Source: Eonycteris spelaea (lineage: Eukaryota > Chordata > Mammalia > Chiroptera > Pteropodidae). From it: DNA of 64,000 nt. Each line of letters starts with the position of its first letter. The stretch's first letter is position 1. The stretch lies in contig PUFA01000027.1 of the NCBI GenBank assembly GCA_003508835.1, positions 2,604,001 to 2,668,000 on the forward strand, given 5' to 3'. The notes beneath the pieces were generated by a model. It was not told the origin of the DNA and ran no database searches. It was given only the letters and a program-made list of their open reading frames with translations. Position numbers and translations under genes: made by a program. Shown piece by piece: positions 11,561-23,979 of this stretch.

Positions 11561-12874
11561 AATGTGATTTTTACTAAAATAACATATATGGGTGTAAGTC
11601 CTATGTGAAATGTAGTATACAGTGATGACGTATATTTTTCCTAAGCTCTGAGAGTGACAATACACTCTTATCCAGTAAGAACTAGTGAAAAACTATTCTG
11701 GTAATTTCTTCAAATAGGTGAGTTTTCTAAAAAAAATGTACAATTTCCTCCTTTAAGTACCCTTTCGTGCCATTTATTCTTTGTTCTCGTGAACAGCTTT
11801 GACTCATACAGGCTGACAAAAGGAGTGCAAGTGACAAAACCTGGCCTGCCACAGGAAACAAAGGGAAAGCATCATGGTGGATTTCAGTTTTACAGAAACT
11901 CAAAGCCAATTCAAAGAAACATCTGAGGAACAAAGGTAAAGATTAGCCAGCTGACCATCAGATTTTAAGTCTAGTCCTTAACACTGTCAGGGACATCATG
12001 ACCTGACTGCAGCCTGGTGAAGAGGACAGTGAGCATTTTAATGAATGGAAGCGGAAAGCAACTATTGTTGGGGTCAGAGATGGGACAGTGATGGGCAGTG
12101 GGAGATGTCAAGAGCTATCTCCGTTGGGGGCAATGTTATAAAGAGCAGAAAATATTCACCTAGCTAATGCTCCCATTTCCAGGAACCTCATCCCCTTTGC
12201 TAATGAACTGTGTGTAAAGCACAGACAAGTGGGAGGAATTTAAATTTTATTCATATGTGTTATTTTAGGAGAATAGATATGAGCATCTTAAGAAATTACT
12301 TTTAGAGAGTTGTTTTCTTTTCTGCCTTTCATTAATTTTTTTCTACGAGCAGTGTTTTACTATTATCATATTGCTTCTTAAGCCTGTACATTTTCTTTTT
12401 ATTATTTTATATTTCACAGAAGTTGTGGAGCTTGAATTTGCCCGGGTGCCTTAGGGGAAAGATGAGCTCACATTTAGCATGGGAGAAGGGGCGGGTCTAT
12501 TTCTTTTTTCAAACATAGATAGTGGTTATCATATATGTTGACTTAACACTTTATGATTTAAAAACATAATGGCAATTTACATGAAGTATGATTAATTACA
12601 GATATGGAGGGGAAATGCTAAATTAAGTCCTCAGTATTCTTTGTAGCCTTCTGTGTCATTTCTAATGACTTTTATTACATTCTTTGGCACTGATACATTT
12701 TTAAAAATCTTAAAAAGTAAATCTTGTACTCTTCTATGTAAGAAGAAATAGAAGTTACCTGAGTGTCTTAAGAGTCAAAATTGAAGCCCAATCTCACACA
12801 ATCCACTCCAAAGATTCCTCAGTGAAATGCAGTAATCATCCACGTTCAGGTATCTTTTTTTCTTTTCTCTTTTC

Positions 12875-12891
12875 TTTTTTTTTTTTTTTTT
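12875..12891. repeat. T17 homopolymer in T-rich tract
   Basis: Seventeen Ts ending a 45-bp T/C-rich tract. It could be the reversed tail of a minus-strand retroinsertion, but the sequence to its right is not a SINE or L1 I recognise. Confidence 0.8.
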
Positions 12892-13300
12892 GCTTACTTG
12901 GAATTCTCCACCTCTGCTCTGTATTTTATTTCTTATATCTCTTCTCTTCCTTACACTCTATGATATATAAGTTCCTTCCCTTTCCTTTAATGATCTACAG
13001 AAAACCAGTAAGACAATTAATGCATGTGGCACTGAAGATTCAGGTAGGTGAGGGATGGAGTAGGGTCACATCACAGCACAGCCAAATAAACAGTATAAAA
13101 GGTATTATTAAGTATCCTTATTTTATCTGTCCTTGTTCTAGCTCCCAGTCATCTTCATCCTTGGATGTTTCTCGCTGGTTCTGGTTCCTCCTTGTGTCCA
13201 GTTATCCCACCATGTTACTGGGCCATCAATCTGTTTCTCCAGCACCTCTTTCTACCTCTTGGGTTTTCCAGGTCAAAAACATAATTCTCTGTGTTTTCTT

Positions 13301-13631
13301 TGTTAAGGGTGGAAAATTTTCCAGTAAGCTGGCATTAAGGGTTTACTCTGATTCTGTTAACCAGGGTGTGGTAATCTGCTCAAAAATATGCTAATGGACA
13401 ACTTCCGATTCTGTAATCTGCTTACTTGTTTTGATGTTAACCATGGTGTGGTAATCTGCTTACTTGTTAACCAGGATGTGGTTCTAGGCTTTATAAGCTG
13501 CCTCTTTTGGGACCTCGGGACTGATCTCTTCTAACCCTTCGTGGTGGAGAGTCAGTTGCCGGCCAGCTAATAAAGCCTCACAATGCATCTCAACTGGCTC
13601 CGTGGATCTTAGATTTGAGCGAACCACAACA
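13301..13631 (+). mobile_element. Solo LTR of an ERV (ERV1-like), 331 bp
   Basis: Begins TGTTAAGGG and ends CCACAACA, flanked by a perfect 5-bp duplication TTCTT (13296-13300 and 13632-13636). Internal LTR layout is clear: repeated U3 words (gtggtaatctgct twice), a TATA-like 'ctttataagctgcc' near 13490, and a polyadenylation signal AATAAA at about 13568 followed by a U5 of about 60 bp. No internal retroviral sequence is attached, so recombination between two LTRs has removed the provirus. The perfect duplication and CpG-containing U5 suggest it is younger than most repeats here. I cannot name the family. Confidence 0.85.
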
Positions 13632-14569
13632 TTCTTATTGACCCAGGAGAGTACTAAAGGATGTTTCTCTATAAATAATGCTGTATGGCCTTTCGTTGTT
13701 TAACTGTACCTAACATCCTGACTATACAGGAACAGAAATGATCTTTATTGCCAGCATTCCTGGACACTGCCCCTGTCAGGGGATGAGCCACTGCTTACCT
13801 GGGGAGGGGACAGTCCTGCAGAGCTTAGTTCTGCTTATGAATTGGGTGTCTCGCCTGGATAGTCTGGAAGTCTGCCTCTTCTAAGGGTTATCATGTAGGC
13901 ACAAAGGAAAATTATATCAAATAGTTTATCTCTTGGATCTGGTTTCCAGGTCAGGGTGAGGCTCTCTCCTGTTTTGGGCAAATTTTACACAATTTTAGGA
14001 GTTTCGTAATCCTATTAGATATTACTAAAGCCTTAGCAGAATAAACAATATATACTACTGATCTATTTCTTAAGGAAAATAATAATAAATTTAAAACCCA
14101 TAATTTTACAACATGATAAAATTTTCTGAGCACAAGTTTTTAACAGATAGCAGTAATTTTAATTAAATATCATCTTCCAAAAACCTTTGTGTATAAGCTC
14201 CAGTTATGCGACTTTGTTTTGCCTCTTTGTTCTTCAATGCAGGATCATAGATAACCATTTTAAAGGGACCTTGATCCAAGGACACTTGGCTCCAGTACTG
14301 GGATGCCACCAGTTTTGCCCTAGGATAAAATTTTTATGCCTAGGATTTTAGCCTTCCCTTTATCCTCCCTTCTCTTCCAGACCACGCTGCAAATCCTATT
14401 TCACATCCAACCTGGCTGCAAGTTCTTTGCAGTAAGCAAACGACGGTCTTAGCTCCTCCAAAGGAATTCTACCTTTGGCTTTTTGAAAATAACAGGTGTT
14501 TCCTCCAGACTACACTTGAAAAATATGGTCTTGTATGTCCATAGCTTCTCACTCCTAAGCCCCTTTTCA

Positions 14570-15178
14570 AGCATGCTTTCCTACTTCCTCCAAGATATTC
14601 CCTAAATTATTATAAGATGTTTTACCTTTTGCCATGGTAATGTTGACAAACACAACTGGACCTTCAATGTTAGTATCAAAATTACATTCTGAATCTTGTT
14701 TGCATTTTTTAGTTTGCCCATCATATAAAGCCTCTCAAGTGGGAAAGAGGTTGGCAATGGTAGTGATAAGAGAGTGGCTTTGTGTTAATACAAAAGGAGA
14801 AAAGTTAACTTCATCTGACACAGATTTGTTCTGAGACAACATAGGAAGGCAGCGGTATGCAGTGCCTGTGTTGACCTTGATTATCGAACCTAAAGTGGAT
14901 ACACATAAACTGGTGAAGGATTTTCCTTTTACACAAGAAACACATGAATGTTTTTGCATGGCAAAATATTCAATGTTACTGATAAAATCCCTCATCTTTT
15001 TCTGAGGGAAAACATCATTCTTAATTTCATATGTATTCTTTTCTTTGTCTATTATTTTCTTAAATGTACCTATAGAAATATAAGGTATTATTATCTGAAT
15101 GTGTGTTTTCCCAACAATATTGTCAACTTTTTTTTTTGTACTTTGAGGATGGTTTTTTGGTATAGACAATACTCTTCA
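14570..15178 (-). pseudogene. Unidentified coding-like stretch with one in-frame stop
   Basis: On the minus strand one frame is open for about 200 codons from 15178 to 14570, broken only by a TGA at 14737-14735; it ends at a TGA at 14569-14567. In DNA this AT-rich, stops should occur about every 15 codons, so this looks like decayed coding sequence rather than chance. There is no in-frame ATG near its start and no splice signals that I trust. The encoded residues include several Cys and the words KCKQDSECNF and GPVVFVNITMAKGK, which I do not recognise. Plausible origins are a processed retrocopy with reading beyond both ends lost, or a piece of an endogenous retroelement; the solo LTR lies about 0.9 kb to the left. 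Function is not inferred. Confidence 0.4.
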
Positions 15179-15439
15179 GGAGTTATCATTGGTTTTAAAA
15201 ATTAATAGTTTATTAAAGTTACAGTTTATGAAACCTAAATCTTATGTTTAAGGTAGAGCTTACAAATCTTATTATTCTGATCATAGCAAATTTTAACTAT
15301 CACCATAAGAAGTCTTTGATTAATATTAAGACCAATTTGTAAAATTAGTTATTTAAACTTCTTTATTTTAAACTGTATTCATGAAAGTAATATATTCTAT
15401 TTATTTTTAATGTTCTACATTTAACAAAGATTTCCCAAG

Positions 15440-15535
15440 TAGCTAAAAAACTCATATTAAATAACATAATATAATATATTAAATTATATATTTATATAAT
15501 TTAAATTATTTAAATTAAATTATAAATAGGAGATT
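15440..15535. repeat. AT-rich low-complexity tract
   Basis: About 95 bp almost free of G/C, made of taa/att words (ataatataatatattaaat). Confidence 0.8.
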
Positions 15536-16069
15536 CTTAAATTTTCATACTATTCCATTAATTTTTACAAAACACAGCTATTACATTGAAATCACAAGCC
15601 TAAATAAATTACATAATAATATGTTTTAAATTAGAAACACAAATTGTTGTTTTAATAAGCTATTATTTTATTAGACCAAATTCTAAATATTACATGTGTA
15701 TAGAATATAAAAATATGCAAAATTCTTAACACTAAATTATTAAAAAGACAAACCTGTTTGCTTTGACATTTATATTCTCAATTTCAAATTTTCTTGGGGT
15801 CAAAAAATGCTTACATAGCAAATAAAAATTTTGTCAACTTACATAATTTTGGAGTTACTTTCTTATATAATTTTTGTTTTGTTTTGTTTTTTTGCATGAT
15901 AGATTTTTGTAACAAATAGAGGATATAGATTGTTATATAATTGGATCACTGTGACAATGATGGTATGCAATGATCCTTATATGAAAAGTTGCAAAGCCAA
16001 TAACTGCATAATTTTAAGAGTGGGCTGGTCACAGATATAGTTTACATCCCTGGATTTGAGTCCTGTCAT

Positions 16070-16496
16070 TATTGGATTAGTCAGTGTTCTCCAGGGAAAC
16101 AAAACCAGTAGTATGTACAGAGGGAGAGAGAAGGAAAGAGAGAGAGTTTAAGGAATTGGCTCATGGGACTTTGGAGGCTTGGTAAATCCAAAATCTGCAG
16201 AATGGGCCTGCAGGCTGGAGACCTAGAGAAGAGATGCAGTTCAAATCCAAAAGCAGTCTGTTGACAGAATTCTTTCTTGCTCAGGAGAGGCCAGTCTTTT
16301 TTTATCAAGGCCTTCAATTAATTGGTTGAGGTTCACCCACATTATGGAGAGTAATCTATTTAACTCAAAGTCCACCAATTGCAATATTAATTTCATCCAG
16401 AAAAACACCTTCTTAGAAACATCCAGAATAATATTTGACCAAATATCTGGGCACTGTGGGCCAGCCAATTTGACACATAAAATTAACCATCACAAC
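16070..16496 (-). mobile_element. ERVL-type solo LTR (MLT2-like), inverted
   Basis: Starts 'ttagtcagtgttctccaggg' and ends 'gacacataaaattaaccatcacaa', the two ends of an MLT2-type LTR in reverse orientation. The middle (ccttcaattaattggttgag, then cccacattatggagag) also follows it in order. Confidence 0.8.
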
Positions 16497-16651
16497 ATCA
16501 TTTAAATCAGATTAGACTATGAAATCCTACCTAGTTGGCAACATCACTTGATTAAAATTTGCATTTCTAAGATGAAGATAAATAAATGTTTTCCATTTAA
16601 CTCTAAAGACCTTTGAGTTTGCTTGAATTTTACCTGAATTCTTATCATATA

Positions 16652-17253
16652 CAGTCATGCACCCCTTAAAAACAGGATACATTCTGAGAAATAAGTTTTT
16701 AGGCCATGTTGATGTCGCGCAAACATCATAAAGCACACTTACACAAACCTAGATAGTGTCGCCCACTACACACCTAGGCCATATGGTAGAGCTTATTACT
16801 CCTAAACTACAAGCCTGTATAGCAGGTAACTACAAAACATGACATTAAATCAAGTACAAGAGAAAATTATGTGATCAAGAGACTCAGCAAACACAAGACA
16901 TGTGAGGCTGCCTGCATAACATGGCATACTGGTTTAAGACCAACTTTTCTAAAAAAAATAAAAATAGTGAGTACACTCTAAAATAATGACACAAATTATA
17001 ATATAGTAAATACATAAACCAGTAACATCGTCATTTATAGTCATTATCAAGTATTATGAATGGTACTTAATCGTATGTGCTATACCTTTATATGACTTAG
17101 TGGTGAAGTAGATTTGCTTACACTCGCATCGCCACACCACGTGAGTGATGCATTGGACTATGACGTTGTAACTACAACATAGCTAGGTGATAGGAAATTT
17201 TCAGCTCCATTTTAATCTGATGTGTTCACTGTCATCTATGGGGCACATAACTG
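16652..17253. mobile_element. Tigger/pogo-type DNA transposon relic with TIRs and TA duplication
   Basis: Left end CAGTCATGCACCCCTTAA and right end (reverse complement) CAGTTATGTGCCCC form terminal inverted repeats, with TA on each flank (16650-16651 and 17254-17255). Internal words such as 'acttacacaaacctagatag' and 'cactacacacctaggccata' match a common Tigger-type element. It is internally deleted and non-autonomous. Confidence 0.8.
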
Positions 17254-17299
17254 TACTATGCATCAATATTGCCTATTATAAAGGACACATTAAATTCTT

Positions 17300-18298
17300 A
17301 TAGATATTTAAATTATATCTCTGCACTTGTGGTCACCTCTATATATTTTTAATGTGACTAGTTCTTATAATAGTACTTCGTTTTTTGATGCATAATATTC
17401 TACTGCATGATTGTACCATAGTTGAACTGTTTCTAATCAATAGATAGATTATTTCTAGTTTTTGATATCGAATAATTATGCCACGAATGATCTGGAATGT
17501 GATTCTTTGTGCATAAGTACAAATGTTTCTATGGGGTAAATGCCTAGAAATAGATTTCTGAGTCTTGGAGTATACACATATGTAGTTTTAATCTATTGCT
17601 GCACTGCCTAATTGTCCTCCAGAGTGGCTATAGCAATTAACGCACTAGCAATATGAAATTACTTTTTTCTTAATCCTTACCAGTTAACTGATGCTAATGA
17701 ATATTTTATTTTTTTGCCAGACTGTTGCATGAAAAAAAAGATTTTGTTTTCCTTTTTATTTGTATTCTTCTGAATTTTTGTGAGGCCAAGTATATTTTTA
17801 GATACTCATTCACCATTGTAATTCTTTTTTGCAATTTGGCTTTCTTTTATATTCATGAGTCTTTTCTAGAATCTTTATTCTTTTTTTATATGAATATGTT
17901 TTTCTTATTGTGCTAATAAAACACTACTTAAATCACTATAGATTTATAATATGATTTGCACATTAGATTTAATAAATTTTATTGCTCTAGACCAGTTATC
18001 TCTTTTTAAAACAAAAATACCTTGGTTATTCTTAAAAATTCATGCTTCCATATAAATTATATAATTATCATGTGAAAGTTTACAAAAAATCCTATTGACC
18101 TTAGACATGGAATATTCTGAATTTATAGATCAGTTTTTAGAGAATTGACGTCTTTAAAATAGTGAATTTTACCATCCATTTATTTAGGTCTGTTTTTTGT
18201 GCTTATGTAAAAAATATACTTTTTTTCATTAAGAGTATGTACATTTATAATTAAATTTATTCCTAGGTAACTTAGAGTTTTTGTGGCATCATGAATGG
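17300..18298 (-). mobile_element. L1M LINE, inverted, first part
   Basis: Reads as antisense L1 3' part: 'atgcataatattctactgca', 'gtaaatgcctagaaatagat', 'tgctgcactgcctaattgtc', then antisense ORF2 sequence. Heavily decayed. It appears to resume after the LTR at 18299-18740. Confidence 0.65.
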
Positions 18299-18740
18299 TG
18301 TACTAGTTTTCTAGGACTGCCATAAAAAATTACTGCAAACTCGGTGGCTTAAAACACAGAAATTTATTCCTTTATAGTTCTGGAAGTCAGAAGTTCAAAA
18401 TCAAGGTGTGGTCAGGGCTACACACCACCTAAAGGCTTCACGAGAGAAGTCCTCCTTGCCTCTTCCAGTTTCTGCTGGCTCCTAGCATTCCTTGGTTTGT
18501 GGCAGCCTAACTCCAGTCTCTGCCCCGATTTATGCGTGGCCCTCTTCTTCATGTCTCAAGAATATTCCTCTTCTTTCTCTTATAAAGACATCAGTCATTG
18601 GATTTAGGGCCTCGCTTAAAACCAGGATCATTTTCTCTCAAGATCCTACCTATTTATAACTGCAACAACCCTATTTCCAGAGTCATATTCAGAGGTTCCG
18701 GGTGGATGTGAATTTTAGGTAACACCATTCAACCCACCAT
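18299..18740 (-). mobile_element. MaLR LTR (MLT1/MST type), inverted
   Basis: Starts 'tgtactagttttctaggact' and continues 'ggtggcttaaaacacagaaa', 'atagttctggaagtcagaag', ending 'aacaccattcaaccca'. These are the reversed landmarks of MaLR LTRs; the reversed polyadenylation signal TTTATT is at the expected place. It interrupts antisense L1 sequence. Confidence 0.8.
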
Positions 18741-19440
18741 TCAATTTATTTTTTATAAAACACTTTTTGATCAGTTACTATATGGATAAAAGAAATATAT
18801 TAATTTCTGCATGTAGAACATGTAACTAGGCTCCCTTGCTGAAAATCCAAGACATTTTGCAAGTTTCTTCTTACATTACCTTAAGTTTTCGGACTTATCA
18901 ATATTATTGATCACAAAAAATATTTTTAATCTTTCTGTCAATTTATACATGCTTTTCTCTCATTGTTTAGAACTTCTAACATAATATTGAATACTTTTGA
19001 TTTACTCAAGTCTTATGTCTTTCAATAGTTTTATAGTTTATCCACAAAGGTCTTACACATATTTTAAGTCAACTTTATTTCTAAGTACTTTATGATTTGG
19101 TTGCTTATGTGAAAGAGAGCTTTTTAAAAATTCTGTTTTCTACTTTGTTTTATTGATATATAGAAATATCATTTGAAAAATGGATCTTGTATTTTATGCA
19201 TTACTAAACTGTGTACTTCTAAGAGTTTGTTAGTTTATTACACTGGATTTTCTAGTAGAAAATAATATAAATACAAATAAAAAGAGAGTTGTCCTTCCTT
19301 TTTCAGTATTTATATATTGTATTCCTTTTTTGGTATTACCTAAGCCCTCCAAGATACATTGAGGATAAAAAAAGAGAAGAAATGATTTCAATTGGGACGT
19401 CTCTAAAAGTCTATCATTAAATATGGTTTAGATTTTTGGT
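18741..19440 (-). mobile_element. L1M LINE, inverted, second part
   Basis: Antisense L1 ORF2-like sequence resumes after the LTR ('tatttctaagtactttatgatttggttgcttatg', then 'gtgtacttctaagagtttgttag'). No intact frame. Confidence 0.5.
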
Positions 19441-19539
19441 GGCTACCTTCTCACAAGTTAAGTCACTTGTGAAAACCACTCCACCTTAACAATAAGTACT
19501 GAATTGTTAAGAATGCTATTTAGATCCATCAGACAAGTT

Positions 19540-21240
19540 AGGTCACCAGGCAAACTGTTGACCTTCAAATTAGAGAGACAGTTGTATACAGAGAATCACA
19601 CCTTACTGGAACAGAGACCTGTGAGGAGAAAACTTTTCAGAAGCCAGTGCCATGGTTGGAGAAGCTGAACTATAATAATTAATGAATTGCTAGAGACTTA
19701 GTATGGACAAGTCTGAGAGTTAAAAACTCCTGGGGGTGCCCAGCCATGGAGAGGTATATTTCTATACTTTTGTGAGTTTTACCTCTAGGAGCTCAACCAG
19801 ATTTTCACAGTGAACATCAGAGAAAAATCCTCTTGTGCTTCCAGCAGGAAGAGGAGAAAAGTAACCATTTTCAAATAAGCCATTGCATTCTATTCTTCTT
19901 AACAAAGACTGCCCTCAAGGAAATTCTTTTACCATAGCCTAACCTGCTGGGGTTTTATCAGAGCCTAGCCTCCTACCTGAGGGAAGGGAGATACCCAGCT
20001 CCCAGGGAGCATTCTGTCCAACCTAAGAGAAGGAAAAACTTAGAAGTGCTGGTGAAGTTCCCAACGTAGGGCATGCACTCACCAAAAGACTGAGACCTAA
20101 TCACAGGACTATAGAACGTTCCCCTCCTCCCACAGCTCACCACCCTATCACTAAAGACCTCCTTAGAGCTGGTCCTTTTTCTCAGTATATCTATCATGTC
20201 TGGGATATCAAGTGAAAAAATACAAGGCATACTAAAAGACAAATAACACAGCTTTAAAAAGCCGAAGGAGAATCAAAACAAGCATTAGATATGGCAGGGA
20301 TATTAGAATTATCAGACCAGGAATCTAAAGCAACTATGAGTACAATGTTAAGGGCTCTAATGGAAAAAGTAGACAATATAAAAGAACAGACGGGCATTGT
20401 AAGCCAAGAGAGGAATCCAAAGAAAGAATCAAAAAGAAATGCTAGAGATCAAAATCATTGTACTAGAAATAAAGAATGCCTTTGATAGACTCCTTAGTAG
20501 ACTGCACAGCTGAGCTTGAGGATATGACAATAAAATCTTTCAAAACTGAAAAGAAAAAAAAGACTAAAAAAAAATTAAAACAGAATATTGAGGAACTGTG
20601 AGGCATCTACAAAAGACCCTACTATATACATAAAAGAATACCAGGAGGAGAAGAAAGAAATAAAAAGAAACAAGCAACATTCAAAGCAAATACTGCCTGA
20701 CGATTTCCCCAAATTAATGTCAGACACCAATCCACAGATGCAGGGAGCACAGAGGACACCAAGGAGGATAAATGACAAATGACAAAAAAAAAAAAAAAAA
20801 AAAAAAAAAAGAAAAAGAACAAAAACTACACCTAGGCATATTTTATTTAGACTCTAGAAAATCAAAGATAAAGAAAAAAATATTTTGAAAAATGCCTTAG
20901 GAAAAAATATCATTCTATAGGAGAGCAAAGATAAGAATTACATCCAACTTCTCAGAAACTGTGCAAGCAAGAAGGGTGAAGTATTTAAAGCATCAACAGG
21001 GAAAAAAACAACCCAGAATTCTGTAGCCTATGAAATTCTCCTTCATGAGTTAGGGAGAAATAAAGACCTTGAACAAACAAAATTTTTTGTCAGTAGATCT
21101 GCCATGCAAGAAGTGTTAAAAGGAGTTCTTCAGAAAGAAAATGATATAGGTCAGAAATTCAGCTCTACATAAAGAAAAAGAATACCATCCATCAGAGAAG
21201 GAATAAATGAAGATGCCAGTCACCTAAACACTGAACAGAG
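19540..21240 (+). mobile_element. L1M LINE 5' region, plus strand
   Basis: Follows the 5' UTR and ORF1-side sequence of old L1 elements in order: 'atggcagggatattagaatt', 'aagggctctaatggaaaaag', 'tccacagatgcagggagcac', 'aactacacctaggcatattt', 'gaagtgttaaaaggagttct', 'aatgatataggtcagaaatt'. An internal A run has expanded to A27 (20784-20810). No ORF1 is intact. Confidence 0.8.
20784..20810. repeat. A27 homopolymer inside L1
   Basis: An A tract expanded within the L1 sequence between 'aatgacaaatgac' and 'gaaaaagaac'; it is internal, not a 3' tail, because L1 sequence continues on both sides. Confidence 0.9.
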
Positions 21241-21429
21241 TAATTCCTGGACCTCTGAGAATTTCTGGCTTGACCTTCTGTGAAAGGTCAGCCAGAGACC
21301 AAGAAGAGGATGATAGACTTCAAAAAAACCCTGTACGAATTCACTGAAATGTTTGGCTATTTACAGTCAGCCTCTGGAACTCCACTCTGTGCATAGATGT
21401 CTGCCAGTTTCTGTCTCAGAAAATCACTG

Positions 21430-22180
21430 AACTGAAAGGAACAGGAAAGCCAAAAGTATGCCTTCCACCGCTTTCAAGTTGCACAGTCATCTTCAAGCGA
21501 TGCTGTTCAGTCTTACAGTGGCATCCCGGGGATACCTCCATCTCTCCACTGGGGCAAGGAGTATGTCCCTGAATGATGAAAAGCTGATCTTGGAACTTGC
21601 AATTTTAGTATATGTGCTGCATAAGCGAGCTGTTCTTGGGACTTTCAGAAGATACTATTCATTTCCTTTTGCAGCAGAACGTGATGAAAACCCTCCTAAC
21701 TGGTGCCTGGTGGTGAGCAGGCAATATCGGAGGTATGGCATTGTAGCAAATGCTAATAGTGTTCCACCCTGATCCATTTGCATCTCTTTTCCAAACTCTT
21801 GAGTGCTCAGCCCTCAGCTAAGTGCTCCGCAGTCAAAGGCTGGCATCTGTGACCTGGTACTGGAGCCAATTCAGTCCAGGCAGAGAGCCAGCAGTACCTG
21901 GAAATTTGTGTTGCCTATGTTCACCCATTTCCCACCCAGCCCCATCATTCCACTTAGCCTGAGGCCAGTGATTGGTTCAGGAATACAAAAGCCTAGTTTT
22001 CTTGCCTCAAAGGACATGCTTGCTCTCAGGAGTAATTTATGCCCAGAGCTCTCCTTGGGATCAGGCCAAAGCTGGGACTTCAATGAATTCACACACTTCC
22101 TTGGCTTCTTTCCTTTTCCTGTCCTTCTATTCACTTAATGGTGTCTCTGGGGAGCCTTTCTTTAATAAATCTTCTATATT
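21430..22180 (+). other. Unidentified segment with a 104-codon ORF and AATAAA
   Basis: GC-richer than its flanks and placed between two L1 pieces. An ATG at 21458 opens 104 codons (to 21772) with no domain I recognise. A polyadenylation signal AATAAA lies at 22164-22169 near the end of the block, as in an LTR or the 3' end of a retrocopied mRNA. A solo LTR or retrocopy are both possible; I found no matching ends. Confidence 0.3.
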
Positions 22181-22199
22181 TAAAAATATAAAAAGTATA

Positions 22200-22720
22200 A
22201 ATGAAAGATGAAATCTGCCCAAAGTTTTACTTAGATCACTTGACATAATCATATTGCTTTAACTTCAATGTGATGATGTGGTAAATTCCATATGTAGTTT
22301 TTTTAAAAATAGTAAACAATCTTAATATACTGAGATAAACTCTGCTTGGTCATTTTTTTAATACATGGCCAGATTTGATTTGTTAATATTTATTTAAGAA
22401 TGTACCTCTATGTTCTTAACTTAAAAGACCTCTATTTTTATTTCTTCAGTGGGATTTGCCTTATTTTCATCTTGAGATTATAATAGCCTTATAAAATAAC
22501 TGTATTTTCTTCTTTCATTGTGTAGTATTTGGTCAATTTGTAATGATCCATGAATATTTGATAAGCGTTTTTATCCTTATTATATACAAAGTTTGCGCTG
22601 TTTTTTATAAATTAAAGATCCCCAGTGGAATTTTTCAAGTATATACTTCTATCGTCTTGAATATTATCTCTTCTCAATTTTTCCTAAAATAACTTTTCTA
22701 ATAGTATCTTCCAACATTCC
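22200..22720 (-). mobile_element. L1 LINE ORF2 fragment, inverted
   Basis: Antisense ORF2 landmarks: 'aactctgcttggtcattttt', 'gccagatttgatttgttaat', 'agcctcataaaatg' in the degraded form 'atagccttataaaataac'. Confidence 0.6.
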
Positions 22721-23029
22721 TATTAGACAAAATTTGAATCTTCTGGATAGATTGTTTTCCTGCTCTTACTCTACATATTTTTATTGTGTGTGTGTCCTGT
22801 ATTCTGGAGGAAAAAATGTTTGGGTTTTTCTCCAACTCATTAATTTTTACTTTTTGTGCGTTCTATCTGCTCTCCTACTCACCTACTGAATGATTCAAAG
22901 ATGAAGTCTTTAATTTACATGATTTCTGGTTGATTCCCTTTAAAGAATTGTTGGTTAAAATACTCTTTATAGCTCTTGGAGCATGCCTGTATTAATTTAA
23001 AGTCATAAGTCCTCATCATGGCCTAGAAT

Positions 23030-23545
23030 GTTCTGGATAATCAGGCCCCTTTAGATTCTCTGATCTTTTCCCTCAATGCTTGCACATTCTACTCTAAACG
23101 CTGTGGTGATCCAAGTTTTTGTTCAATTTTTCAAACCCTCCAAACACAAATATCCCGTCCTCCCGCTGCTTGGCCTGTTCTTCCCCTGGGTGTTATAAGT
23201 CTTGTTCTGTTCATTATTCAGACCTCTGTTCAAAGGTTACCTCCTTGTCAGAGAGATAGTCCCTAACTCCCTTATTCAAAGCAGCACTTAACACCCTCAC
23301 ACACATATGTTCTCTCTCCCTACCCACTCCTTACTTATTCTGCTTAATTTTTATCCAAACATATTTTGCTCTCAGAGATTTTACTTTATTTTTGTTGTTG
23401 TTGTTGTCTGTCTCTATCAGTAAATTAGAACATCCATAATGGTAGGAACCTTGCCTGTTGCATTTACCATAGTATTTCCAGAAGTTAAAAAAGTGCCCGG
23501 CACATAGTAGGCTCAAGAAATATGTGTTAAATAAATAATGGTGTT
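23030..23545 (+). repeat. L2 LINE 3' end
   Basis: Classic L2 3' order: 'cagacctctgttcaaaggtt', 'acctccttgtcagagagat', 'ggtaggaaccttgcctgttg', ending 'ggcacatagtaggctcaaga' and 'aataaataa'. A (TTG)n tract at about 23391-23408 has grown inside it. Confidence 0.85.
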
Positions 23546-23979
23546 TCTAAAATCTAGTGCTACCTACTCTGTTAATTATTTCTTCATGTGTGTATTCTTC
23601 CATGCTTTGTGCCTCTCTCTCATGATGCTGGTGTATCTCAACTGACTAATGGTCATGTGTGTATCTTTGCATTTGTGATACCCTGTTAGGCCATTCTGGA
23701 AAAGTTCCATCAATTTACTCCAATCTGAATATGGCGTGATGCTGGGAGTGGACTGGCAGGCCACCTCATCACTTTGGGGGAGAGCAGAATAGACTAACGG
23801 GGGTAAACCTACAACCAGACTCAGGTAGGCATCCCACATTCCTACTGACTGACCATTATCCTAAGGCCCTAGGGACCCCTACATGTGCCTCTCCTGTCTA
23901 AAGGCAGGCACTGCTTTTGTTTGATGCTTTACACGAAGAGAAGCATGGTGTGGCTGACCTACAGTTTGTTAAACCATCC

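Noticed and set aside
12822..13394. 190-codon plus-strand ORF
   Set aside because: It starts in a T-rich tract giving phenylalanine runs and ends inside the solo LTR; no domain, and composition explains it.
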